From DATHSY01 sp046729855 (GTDB lineage: Bacteria > Actinomycetota > UBA4738 > HRBIN12), in assembly GCA_046729855.1 (NCBI GenBank), contig JBKPHM010000076.1:1-18053 (forward strand): DNA of 18,053 nt. The letters run 5' to 3'. Each line of letters begins with the position of its first letter. The first letter of the stretch is position 1. A model generated the notes under the pieces. The model did not search any database. It was given only the letters and a program-made list of their open reading frames with translations, and was not told the DNA's origin. This document shows positions 7,125-13,814 of this stretch, piece after piece. The position numbers and the translations under genes are program-made.

Positions 7125-8663
7125 ATGGGCCGCGACGTCTTCTACATCACGACACCGATCTACTACCCGAACGATGTGCCGCACATCGGGCACGCGTATG
7201 ACGCGGTCGCGACCGACCTGGTGGCGCGGTTCCACAGGCTCCGGGGCGAGGACGTCTTCCATCTCACGGGGACCGACGAACACGGGCTGAAGCTCCAGCG
7301 GGCCGCGGAGGCGGCGGGTCACGATCCGCAGACGTTCGTCGACGGGATGGAGCCTCGGTGGAAGGAGGTCTGGGCCCGGCTCGACATCGGGTACGACGAC
7401 TACATCCGCACGACCGAGCCGAGACACGAGGTGGCCGTCGTCAAGCTTCTCCAAGCGGTTCACGACAACGGACGGGACGACATCTATCTCGGCTACTACG
7501 AGGGCCTGTACTGCGTCTCGTGCGAGGCGTACTACACGGAGGACGAGCTCGTCGACGGGATGTGCCCGATCCACAGTCGGCCCGTCGAGCTCATGCGGGA
7601 GGAGAACTACTTCTTCCGCCTCTCGGCGTACCAGGACCGGTTGCTCGAGCACTACGAGCGCCACCCCGAGGCGGTCGAGCCGGAGCCTCGCCGCAACGAG
7701 GTCCTGTCCGTCATCAAGGGCGGCCTTCAGGACTTCTCGATCAGCCGTACATCGTTCCGGTGGGGCTTCCCGTTGCCGTGGGATCCCGACCACGTCGCGT
7801 ACGTCTGGTTCGACGCCCTGACCAACTACCTGACGGCAGCCGGCTACGGCTCCGACGCCGAGCGGCTCGCCCGGATGTGGCCGGCGGACATCCACATGAT
7901 CGGGAAGGACATCCTCCGGTTCCACGCGATCTACTGGCCGGCGATGCTCATGGCCGGCGGGGTCGAGCTGCCGCGTCAGGTGTGGGCGCACGGATTCCTC
8001 ACGGTCGGCGGCAAGAAGATGTCGAAGACCAACGCCACGGGGATCCACCCATTCCAGCTCCTGGATCACTTCGGCGTGGACTCGTACCGCTACTACTTCA
8101 TGCGCGAGATCCAGTTCGGCCAGGACGGGAACTTCTCGTGGGAGTCGATGGTCGAGCGCCACAACGCCGACCTCGCGAACGGGCTCGGGAACCTCGCGAG
8201 CCGTGTCCTGGCGATGCTCGGGTCCAACTTCGGCGGCGCCGTCCCCGAGCCTCGGACCGACGGCGCGGAGGCCGACCTGCCGGCCGTTGTGAAGGACGTG
8301 GCCCGGCGGTTCGACGAACACCTGTCGCGCGTCGAGCTGACCCCGGGGGTCGCTGCGGCCTGGGATCTGGTCGGCCGCGCGAACCAGTACCTCGTCGAGA
8401 AGGAGCCGTGGAAAAGCGCCAAGGACCCGGCACGACGCGACGAGCTCGGGTCGGTGCTCTACGCGGCCGCCGAGACGCTGCGGGTCCTCGCCGTCCTGAT
8501 CTCACCGGTGATGCCCCGCGCCGCGGCGCGGCTGTGGGAGCAGCTCGGTGTCGAGGCTCCGCTCGTGGATCAGCGGCTCTCCGACGCTGCGGTGTGGGGC
8601 GGCCTGCGACCGGGGACGCGCACGACCAAGGGCGAGGCGCTGTTCCCGCGGCTCGAGTCCTGA
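7125..8663 (+). CDS. metG: methionyl-tRNA synthetase
   Basis: A class I aminoacyl-tRNA synthetase of 512 residues that charges tRNA-Met. The HIGH motif (PHIGHAY, residues 19-25) and the KMSKT loop (about 298-302) are intact. TGTDEHGLK (48-56) is the methionine-enzyme signature. The connective peptide has one zinc-knuckle-like set, Cys130/Cys133 and Cys147/His150. This is the short form, with no C-terminal Trbp111-like tRNA-binding domain, as in several actinobacterial enzymes. The ATG at 7125 is supported by TACCAT 9 bases upstream and the immediate DVFYITTPIYYPN family start. Confidence 0.97.
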   Translation: MGRDVFYITTPIYYPNDVPHIGHAYDAVATDLVARFHRLRGEDVFHLTGTDEHGLKLQRAAEAAGHDPQTFVDGMEPRWKEVWARLDIGYDDYIRTTEPRHEVAVVKLLQAVHDNGRDDIYLGYYEGLYCVSCEAYYTEDELVDGMCPIHSRPVELMREENYFFRLSAYQDRLLEHYERHPEAVEPEPRRNEVLSVIKGGLQDFSISRTSFRWGFPLPWDPDHVAYVWFDALTNYLTAAGYGSDAERLARMWPADIHMIGKDILRFHAIYWPAMLMAGGVELPRQVWAHGFLTVGGKKMSKTNATGIHPFQLLDHFGVDSYRYYFMREIQFGQDGNFSWESMVERHNADLANGLGNLASRVLAMLGSNFGGAVPEPRTDGAEADLPAVVKDVARRFDEHLSRVELTPGVAAAWDLVGRANQYLVEKEPWKSAKDPARRDELGSVLYAAAETLRVLAVLISPVMPRAAARLWEQLGVEAPLVDQRLSDAAVWGGLRPGTRTTKGEALFPRLES

Positions 8664-8683
8664 TCGAGGGATGCGCGCGCGAC

Positions 8684-8697
8684 GTTTCACGTGAGAC
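8684..8697. promoter_or_regulatory. parS-like ParB binding site (candidate)
   Basis: GTTTCACGTGAGAC differs at one position from the 14-base actinobacterial parS consensus GTTTCACGTGAAAC, and the central CACGTG palindrome is intact. It lies in the 144-base gap between metG and tatD, outside coding sequence. Other CACGTG-binding factors are possible. Confidence 0.5.
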
Positions 8698-8770
8698 CCC
8701 CCGCCTCGACTCCGGCTGCACACCGCTGACCACGGGATCGCAGGCGGCGCGCGCTGCGCGTGCTCTCGTG

Positions 8771-8798
8771 TCGACCCTAGGTCGAGAGGGGCTATCGT
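8771..8798 (+). promoter_or_regulatory. tatD: tatD promoter with a dyad over the -35
   Basis: TATCGT (8793-8798) ends 9 bases before the tatD ATG. TCGACC (8771-8776) lies 16 bases before it and is an acceptable -35. The same TCGACC is the left arm of a perfect inverted repeat with GGTCGA (8780-8785) around a CTA centre, so a regulator could bind over the -35. No Shine-Dalgarno sequence is present. Confidence 0.45.
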
Positions 8799-8807
8799 GG
8801 CCGGGCG

Positions 8808-9602
8808 ATGACGGACCGCAACCCTGAAGCACCGGTCCAGACTGCGGCTGTGGATACTCACTGCCACCTCTTCCTGCTGGAACAGCATCCGGCATCGGCC
8901 GTGGAACGGGGTCGAGAGGTCGGCGTGTCGACCTTCGTCTGCGCCGGGATCGACCCCGAGACGAGCCGTCGGTCGCTCGAATTGGCCGAGTCGATCCGCG
9001 GGGTGTTCGCGACCGCCGGCATGCATCCGCATACCGCGTCCGCGTTCGACGCCGAGGCGGGGGCCAGGATCGAGGAGCTGCTCTCGAACCCCCTCGTGGT
9101 CGCCGTGGGGGAGTGCGGCCTCGACTACTTCCGGATGCGATCGCCGCGGGAGGACCAGGAACGGGTGTTCCGCATCCATGTCGCTCTGAGTCGAGAGTCA
9201 GGGACTCCACTCGTGGTTCACACTCGCGACGCGTGGCCCGACATCCTTCGACTGTTGGATGAGGGATCGGCGGATCGCGTGGTTCTCCACTGTTTCAGCG
9301 GGGATGTGGATATCGCTGTGGAATGCGCGGCGAGAGGTTACTTCCTGTCGTTCGCAACCAACGTGACGTATCCAAAGAACGACGCGCTGCGCGCCGCGGC
9401 CGCCGCAGTGCCGCTCGACCACATCTTGGTCGAGACCGACAGTCCTTTCCTCGCCCCGCAACGACAGCGAGGGCGCGACAACGAACCCGCGAACGTCGTC
9501 GATGCGATCGAAACGATCGCCAACGCGCGTGGCGACACGTTCGAACGCGTTCGCCACGCCACGACGATCAACGCGAAGTCCGCCTTCGCGGCTCTCCGAT
9601 AG
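8808..9602 (+). CDS. tatD: TatD family metal-dependent deoxyribonuclease
   Basis: A 264-residue TIM-barrel hydrolase of the amidohydrolase superfamily. Metal-site residues occur in the family order: His18 and His20 (VDTHCHL), Glu102 (AVGECGLDYF), His138 (VVHTRDAW), His161 (HCFSGD) and Asp211 (VETDSPFLAP). The family has 3'-5' exonuclease activity on DNA and is linked to DNA repair and RNA turnover. It sits between metG and the Rpf-position gene, as in many actinobacteria. The ATG at 8808 gives a short 12-residue N-terminal tail before the first strand. Confidence 0.95.
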   Translation: MTDRNPEAPVQTAAVDTHCHLFLLEQHPASAVERGREVGVSTFVCAGIDPETSRRSLELAESIRGVFATAGMHPHTASAFDAEAGARIEELLSNPLVVAVGECGLDYFRMRSPREDQERVFRIHVALSRESGTPLVVHTRDAWPDILRLLDEGSADRVVLHCFSGDVDIAVECAARGYFLSFATNVTYPKNDALRAAAAAVPLDHILVETDSPFLAPQRQRGRDNEPANVVDAIETIANARGDTFERVRHATTINAKSAFAALR

Positions 9603-9611
9603 GTCGAAAGT

Positions 9612-9629
9612 CGTCCCCCGAGAGGGGCG
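9612..9629 (+). terminator. hairpin after tatD, possible weak terminator
   Basis: Ten bases past the tatD stop, CGTCCC can pair with GGGGCG (one G-T pair). Alternatively CCCC and GGGG close a GAGA tetraloop. There is no T-run, so intrinsic termination is uncertain. Confidence 0.3.
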
Positions 9630-9651
9630 AACACGCGTTCGGAGGGGAAGC

Positions 9652-9681
9652 TTGCAGTAACGGTTGAGGGTTTGCTACGGT
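9652..9681 (+). promoter_or_regulatory. promoter of the G5-RlpA gene, extended -10
   Basis: TTGCAG (9652-9657), an 18-base spacer and TACGGT (9676-9681). TGC just before the hexamer forms an extended -10 (TGN). The expected transcript start is near 9688, giving a leader of about 72 bases. This is the best-formed promoter in the window. Confidence 0.55.
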
Positions 9682-9687
9682 CCCCTC

Positions 9688-9759
9688 GTGCGCTTGGAGG
9701 CTTCGGTCCGGCTTTGCCGCTTCCCTTCCGAAGCCTTCCTCATATAGAGGAGAGGAAGG
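9688..9759 (+). promoter_or_regulatory. structured 5' leader with an RBS-hiding alternative hairpin
   Basis: GGAGGCTTCGG (9696-9706) pairs with CCGAAGCCTTC (9728-9738) through 11 positions including one G-U. Inside it is a small CGGC-TTT-GCCG hairpin (9709-9719). The competing fold pairs CCTTCCTC (9734-9741) perfectly with GAGGAAGG (9752-9759), which is the Shine-Dalgarno sequence directly before the ATG. Bases 9734-9738 are used by both folds, so they exclude each other. I do not recognise the ydaO/c-di-AMP riboswitch core that controls rpf genes elsewhere. Confidence 0.5.
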
Positions 9760-10842
9760 ATGCGGGTTCGTCCGACCCGGCTGCGTCGTCTACGCATCCG
9801 GAAGGCGATCGGTAACGCCACCCTGGCCACCGCGATCCTCGCGGTCGGAGGCCTCTACGTCAGCGCACAGAAGAGCATCACGCTCGTCGTCGACGGATCT
9901 CCGTCATCCGTCACGACGCTCAGCGCCAGCGTCGGGGGCCTGCTCGATTCGACGGGCATCGTCCTCGACGGATCGGACCTTGTGGAGCCTCCGCCGTCGA
10001 CGCCGCTCGCCGACGGCATGACCGTGGTCGTGGACAGACGGCCCCTCGCGGCCGCGGCCTCGATGGCTCTCGCAGATGTGGGGGTCTGGGTGGTGGATCG
10101 GACCGACGGGGCGCCCGCCGAGGTCGCCCTGCGCCCCCTCGGAGCGCTCGCTCCCGCGGGCACGATGTTCGGGACCTCTCGAACCGTGGACGCGCGGATC
10201 GTCGTGCGAGGGCAGGTGCACGATGTGTTCACCAACGCGTCGACGGTTCGGGAACTCCTCTCGGCCATGGGGATCGATCCCGACCGCAACGACCGCGTCG
10301 ATCCGCCACCCAGCACCCCCCTACACGACGGCATCACCGTGAGGGTCGTCGACATCGAGTTCCGGACGCAGCGGATCACCAAGGCGATCCCGTACACGAC
10401 GATCACGTCCTATTCCAACGAGCTGCTCCCGGGCGAGGTCCGGATCGTCTACGCCGGCTCCGAGGGCGAGCTGCTCGAGGTCTACCGGGTCAAGGTGGTC
10501 GACGGCGTCGTCGTCACGCAGGAGCTCGTGCGTCGTCTGGTCCTCGAGGAGGCGATCCCGCGTCAGCGCCTCATAGGCCGGAAGACGCCCGATCACGGGG
10601 TCCAGGTCGGTGAGGCGAGCTGGTACTCCTTCGCGCCTGAGAGCGGCTACACCGCGGCGCACCCCTGGCTGCCCTTCGGTACGGTGGTTAGGGTCACGAA
10701 CCTTGCGACCGGCAACTCGATCGAGGTGACGATCAACGACCGCGGGCCCTTCGGCGGACGCGTCATCGACCTCTCCGAGGAAGCCTTCGCCGCGCTCGCA
10801 CCCCTCGGCGCCGGCGTCATCGACGTCCGGCTCGTCTGGTAG
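9760..10842 (+). CDS. DUF348-G5-RlpA (double-psi barrel) cell-wall protein at the rpfB position
   Basis: A 360-residue exported or membrane-anchored protein. A basic N-terminus and one hydrophobic helix (about residues 16-36) give a signal anchor. Two DUF348 repeats follow, each containing PPPSTPLxDGxTV (about 38-93 and 146-198), then a G5 domain (about 199-275). The C-terminus (about 282-360) is an RlpA-like double-psi barrel: GEASWYS, TAAHPWLPFGTVVRVTN (His301), INDRGPFGGRVIDLS (Asp327). RlpA domains are lytic transglycosylases acting on peptidoglycan lacking stem peptides. The architecture matches RpfB and B. subtilis YabE up to the G5 domain, but the enzyme domain differs. The ATG is set by GAGGAAGG ending directly before it. 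rsmA follows 19 bases after the stop. Confidence 0.92.
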   Translation: MRVRPTRLRRLRIRKAIGNATLATAILAVGGLYVSAQKSITLVVDGSPSSVTTLSASVGGLLDSTGIVLDGSDLVEPPPSTPLADGMTVVVDRRPLAAAASMALADVGVWVVDRTDGAPAEVALRPLGALAPAGTMFGTSRTVDARIVVRGQVHDVFTNASTVRELLSAMGIDPDRNDRVDPPPSTPLHDGITVRVVDIEFRTQRITKAIPYTTITSYSNELLPGEVRIVYAGSEGELLEVYRVKVVDGVVVTQELVRRLVLEEAIPRQRLIGRKTPDHGVQVGEASWYSFAPESGYTAAHPWLPFGTVVRVTNLATGNSIEVTINDRGPFGGRVIDLSEEAFAALAPLGAGVIDVRLVW

Positions 10843-10861
10843 CGCGGCGTCGGGGCCGCCG

Positions 10862-11713
10862 GTGCTCGGCCGGTCCGCGATCCGGGACCTGGCCGCCCGT
10901 CACGGGATCCGCCCGTCAAAGGCGCTCGGTCAGAACTTCCTGACCGATCCGAACATGGCTCGCGCGATCGCGATGGACGCAGCGATCGGGCCCGGAGACG
11001 CCGTCCTGGAGGTGGGGCCCGGGTTCGGCTCGCTCACCGTCGCGCTGGCGGCAACGGGCGCCGACGTCGTAGCGGTCGAGTTCGATCGCGCGCTCGTTCC
11101 GGCGCTCGAGGAGGTCTGCGCCAAGCTGCCGAACGTCGACGTGGTCCAGGCCGACGCGCTGCGGACCGAGTGGGGCGAGATCCTGCCGCCCGGGTCGGTC
11201 ACGATGGTGTCCAACCTGCCGTACAACATCGCCGTCCCCGTGCTGCTGCGGATGCTCGAGGAGGCGCCATCCGTGACCACGTACGTCGTCGTCGTCCAGC
11301 GCGAGCTGGGAGACCGGCTCGCCGCAGGCGTCGGCGACCCGGCGTACGGTGCCGTCAGCGTGAAGATCGCCTACTTCGCCGAGGCGGCGACGGTCAGGCG
11401 AATGCCAGCCGACGTGTTCTGGCCGTCGCCATCCGTCGAGTCGACCGTCGTGCGCCTGACCCGTCGACCGGTCCCGGCGGTCGCCGTGGACCAAGGCGCG
11501 CTGTTCGCGGTGATCGACGCCGGGTTCGCAGAGCGACGGAAGCGGATGACGAACGCGCTCCGCCGGCTCGGGGTCGACGCCGAGGCTGCCCTCGAGCTGA
11601 TGCGATCGGTCGAGCTGCCCGAAGCCGCGCGCGCGGAGGAGATCGACGTCGAGGGGTTCGGCCGGGTGACCGCCGGGCTCCTCGAGACGGGCGTCCTCGG
11701 GGGCGACAGGTGA
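10862..11713 (+). CDS. rsmA: 16S rRNA A1518/A1519 dimethyltransferase RsmA (KsgA)
   Basis: A 283-residue methyltransferase that N6,N6-dimethylates two adjacent adenosines in helix 45 of 16S rRNA late in 30S assembly. KALGQNFLTDP (20-30) is the family N-terminus. VLEVGPGFGSLT (48-59) is the SAM loop, and SNLPYNIAVPVL (from about 116) is the NLPY catalytic block. The C-terminal helical domain includes AGFAERRKRMTNALRRL. The GTG at 10862 is the start that best fits the family N-terminus; no good Shine-Dalgarno sequence precedes it, so it may depend on the upstream gene. Its TGA overlaps the ispE GTG (GTGA), indicating translational coupling. Confidence 0.96.
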   Translation: MLGRSAIRDLAARHGIRPSKALGQNFLTDPNMARAIAMDAAIGPGDAVLEVGPGFGSLTVALAATGADVVAVEFDRALVPALEEVCAKLPNVDVVQADALRTEWGEILPPGSVTMVSNLPYNIAVPVLLRMLEEAPSVTTYVVVVQRELGDRLAAGVGDPAYGAVSVKIAYFAEAATVRRMPADVFWPSPSVESTVVRLTRRPVPAVAVDQGALFAVIDAGFAERRKRMTNALRRLGVDAEAALELMRSVELPEAARAEEIDVEGFGRVTAGLLETGVLGGDR

Positions 11714-12573
11714 GCCGGCCCGTGGTTCGGCGCGAGGCGCGGGCCAAGCTGAACGTGTCGCTCCGCGTGGTGCGCGCGCGGGACGATGGCTATCACGACA
11801 TCGAGAGTCTCGTCGTGCCGCTGTCGCTGACGGATGTCGTGACCGTGCGCTCGGCCGATCGGCTGCAGGTGGACGTGCGCGGCGCCGAGCCCCTCGGCGG
11901 CGACGTCCCGACCGGGGGGCTGAACCTGGCGCTGATCGCGGCGCTCGCCCTAGCGGCCGCACGGGAACACGTGGGCGGTGCCGAGATCGCGATCGACAAG
12001 CGGATCCCGGTGGCCTCGGGGCTCGGCGGTGGGAGCGCGGATGCCGCCGCGACGATTCAGGCGCTCGACGAGCTGTGGGGTCTCGGGATGACCGAGGCCG
12101 AGCTGATCGAGATCGGGGCCCGGATCGGCTCGGACGTGCCGGCCACGCTCGCGGGTCGACCCGTCGTGATCCGGGGCCGTGGCGAGACCGTCGAGCCCTT
12201 CGAGATGCCGCCGCTCTGGTGGGCGATCATGCCGTTCGACTTCGGCGTTCGTTCCCCGGACGCGTACCGATGGTGGGACGAGGCCGGCGGGGTCTCCGGC
12301 GAGGCCCTCGAGCCCGTCATGCGAGCGGCGAGCGAAGGCGACGCCGAGCGCCTGGGGCCGCTCCTGTTCAATGACCTGCAGGAGGTCGTCTGCGCTCGGT
12401 ATCCGCGGATCCTCGACGCGCTCGAAGAGCTCTTGAAGGCCGGCGCTCTCGGCGCCGTCATGAGCGGTAGCGGATCGGCCGTCTCCGGCCTCGCTCGCGA
12501 TCGCGCCCACGCCGAGAAGCTGACGGCCTCCGTCCCCGGTTCGATCGTTGCGTCCGGCCCGCCGGCTGGCTGA
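11710..12573 (+). CDS. ispE: 4-diphosphocytidyl-2-C-methyl-D-erythritol kinase IspE
   Basis: A 287-residue GHMP kinase that phosphorylates CDP-methylerythritol, the fourth step of the MEP isoprenoid pathway. ARAKLNVSLRV (10-20) carries the catalytic Lys13, the ATP loop is IPVASGLGGGSADAA (99-113), and IGSDVPATLAGRPV carries the catalytic Asp143. GAVMSGSGSAVSGL near the C-terminus is the third GHMP motif. Length is normal. It starts on a GTG four bases inside the rsmA end, the usual actinobacterial rsmA-ispE coupling, and ends 30 bases before the tRNA. Confidence 0.96.
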   Translation: MSRPVVRREARAKLNVSLRVVRARDDGYHDIESLVVPLSLTDVVTVRSADRLQVDVRGAEPLGGDVPTGGLNLALIAALALAAAREHVGGAEIAIDKRIPVASGLGGGSADAAATIQALDELWGLGMTEAELIEIGARIGSDVPATLAGRPVVIRGRGETVEPFEMPPLWWAIMPFDFGVRSPDAYRWWDEAGGVSGEALEPVMRAASEGDAERLGPLLFNDLQEVVCARYPRILDALEELLKAGALGAVMSGSGSAVSGLARDRAHAEKLTASVPGSIVASGPPAG

Positions 12574-12588
12574 GCCCGTTCGGTCAGG

Positions 12589-12594
12589 GATAAT
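12589..12594 (+). promoter_or_regulatory. probable -10 of tRNA-Gln
   Basis: GATAAT (one mismatch from TATAAT) lies 9 bases before the first tRNA base and gives a transcript start near 12601. It is one of the few AT-rich hexamers in this region. No convincing -35 is seen, so read-through from ispE could also supply the tRNA. Confidence 0.4.
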
Positions 12595-12603
12595 CGCGTG
12601 AGA

Positions 12604-12674
12604 TCCGGGGTGGTCTAACGGCAAGACGCGGGCCTTTGGAGCCCTAGATGGAGGTTCGATTCCTCCCCCCGGAA
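12604..12674 (+). tRNA. tRNA-Gln(UUG)
   Basis: A full cloverleaf can be drawn. The acceptor arm is TCCGGGG (12604-12610) with CCCCGGA (12667-12673), discriminator A12674. The D stem is GTC/GAC. The anticodon loop CTTTGGA (12634-12640) reads TTG at 12636-12638. The T arm is GGAGG-TTCGATT-CCTCC (12650-12666). The outermost anticodon-stem pair is a C/T mismatch (12629/12645), the other four pair. No CCA is encoded. The UUG anticodon reads CAA, a rare codon in this GC-rich sequence. In actinobacteria I recall a tRNA-Gln lying directly before glmU; here 4.7 kb separates them. Confidence 0.9.
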
Positions 12675-12678
12675 CCGT

Positions 12679-13068
12679 GTGATGTCTCGGGACATCGTTC
12701 ACACGACGCTCGAGGATCTCTTCGACGGGCGTGAGCAGTTCACGCCGCCGCTCGTGCGTGCGGCGATGTTCGAGGTCGCTCGCGGGATCGAGGGCGTCGT
12801 GACGGTCGAGCAGACGACCGACCCGGTCGGTCGGAGCGCTACGGCGCTGCGGTGGATCCTCCAATACGAGGGACCGCCGGCGACGATGCAGTGGTACTTC
12901 GACCCGGAGTCTCACCAGCTCATGGCCACGACGATCACGTCGGAAGGGCAGGTCTGGTCTGCAACGATCGTGACCGACGCGGGCATCGTCGGCTCGACGA
13001 ATGACGTGCCCGGGCCGGATCAGCGGTTCTTCCCGAACGCCGACGGCGCGCCAGACTTCGAAGCGTGA
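12679..13068 (+). CDS. CU044_5270-like domain protein, short form
   Basis: A protein of 128-129 residues starting five bases after the tRNA (GTG 12679, or the adjacent ATG 12682). It resembles the C-terminal domain of the CU044_5270 family of actinobacterial membrane-anchored proteins, which are often encoded beside sigma factors: PPLVRAAMFEVARGIEGVVTVEQTTDPVGRSATAL, then WYFDPESHQLMATTI, then GIVGSTNDVP. The usual N-terminal cytoplasmic region and transmembrane helix are absent, and the tRNA occupies the space upstream. It could be a genuine soluble domain or a decayed remnant. No signal peptide is seen. The role is unknown. Confidence 0.6.
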   Translation: MMSRDIVHTTLEDLFDGREQFTPPLVRAAMFEVARGIEGVVTVEQTTDPVGRSATALRWILQYEGPPATMQWYFDPESHQLMATTITSEGQVWSATIVTDAGIVGSTNDVPGPDQRFFPNADGAPDFEA

Positions 13069-13076
13069 TGTCCCGC

Positions 13077-13092
13077 CCCGCGCTCACGCGGG
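13077..13092. terminator. GC-rich hairpin at a convergent gene junction
   Basis: CCCGCG (13077-13082) pairs perfectly with CGCGGG (13087-13092) around a CTCA loop. It lies between the converging CU044-like and VOC genes and spans the VOC stop codon. A T-run is missing on both sides, so termination in either direction is only plausible. Confidence 0.4.
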
Positions 13093-13473
13093 CGCGGCCA
13101 CCTTCCAGAGGTAGCCGTCCGGGTCGCTGAAGTACCCGAAGTAGCCTCCCCACTGCGACTCCGCAGGCTCCTTGACGGTGCTGCCGCCGGCCGCCACGGC
13201 CTTCGCGATGGCCTCGTCGACGATGCGGCTCGACGGGACGATGTAGTGGAACGAGACCCCCCGGAAGCCTGATCCCTCCGACGACAGGCCGGCGTCCTGC
13301 GCTGCCGCCTCACGCCCGTACAGCGCAAGAGACGACGACCCCTCGCCGAGCTTCAAGAGCACGAAGCCCGGGTGATCTTGCTCGATCGCGGAGCCGAGGC
13401 CTTCGGCGTAGAACGCCTTGGACCGAGCCACGTCCTCGACCCCGATCATGATGGTAGTCACCTGCACGGTCAT
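13084..13473 (-). CDS. VOC family (glyoxalase/bleomycin-resistance fold) protein
   Basis: A 129-residue protein with two beta-alpha-beta-beta-beta halves: TIMIGVEDVARSKAFYAEGLG at the start, FVLLKLGEGSSSLALYG closing the first half, and GYFGYFSDPDGYLWKVA at the end. VOC proteins include lyases, dioxygenases, isomerases and drug-sequestering proteins. The usual metal ligands are not obvious: the first strand has no His, so it may be a binding rather than a metalloenzyme member. The ATG at 13473 has a strong Shine-Dalgarno sequence (GGGAGGAGGAACG just upstream). It stands alone on the minus strand. Substrate unknown. Confidence 0.85.
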   Translation of the reverse strand: MTVQVTTIMIGVEDVARSKAFYAEGLGSAIEQDHPGFVLLKLGEGSSSLALYGREAAAQDAGLSSEGSGFRGVSFHYIVPSSRIVDEAIAKAVAAGGSTVKEPAESQWGGYFGYFSDPDGYLWKVAAPA

Positions 13474-13814
13474 CGTTCCTCCTCCCGGTTCGATCAACGG
13501 TTCCACCCTTGATGACGTAGCGGATCGGCGAAGTGTGACCGGCGTGGCAGCTCGTCCTGCCCCCCGCCGGCTCCGTCTGCGACCAGAACTCGAAGAGGTA
13601 CGCGATCACTCGGCCGCTATCTCGGACGACGGCGTCTTTGATCGACGAAGGCGCTCCTCAAGAGCCACCGCGAGCGCGCTCGACCCGACCCTCGAGGAGT
13701 CGATGCATCGGGTCCCTAAGGCTGAGGACTCGGAACGCTTCGAATGTCACGTCAGACACCAAGTCGAGCAGGGTCTTGGGAAGAAGAAGTGGGCGTTCGC
13801 GTATCTCCGGGCGG
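13474..13814. other. 341-base gap without a convincing gene
   Basis: The stretch holds the VOC Shine-Dalgarno sequence at its left edge. A minus-strand open frame of 62 codons (13846-13658) overlaps the methyltransferase end. Its third-position GC, roughly two thirds by hand count, is lower than I would expect for a real gene here, so I do not call it. No repeat, tRNA or clear promoter is seen. It may contain decayed coding sequence. Confidence 0.5.

Noticed and set aside
6789..8321. 510-codon minus-strand open frame opposite metG and rsmI
   Set aside because: Antisense shadow of two well-conserved genes; no motif, no RBS.
9603..9759. ydaO/c-di-AMP riboswitch expected before an rpf-like gene
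   Set aside because: I could not find the conserved ydaO core sequences and the leader after the predicted start is too short. A different structure is reported instead.
12604..12674. Reading the tRNA as tRNA-Pro (TGG)
   Set aside because: This requires shifting the anticodon loop by one, which breaks the anticodon stem. The proper seven-base loop gives TTG, glutamine.
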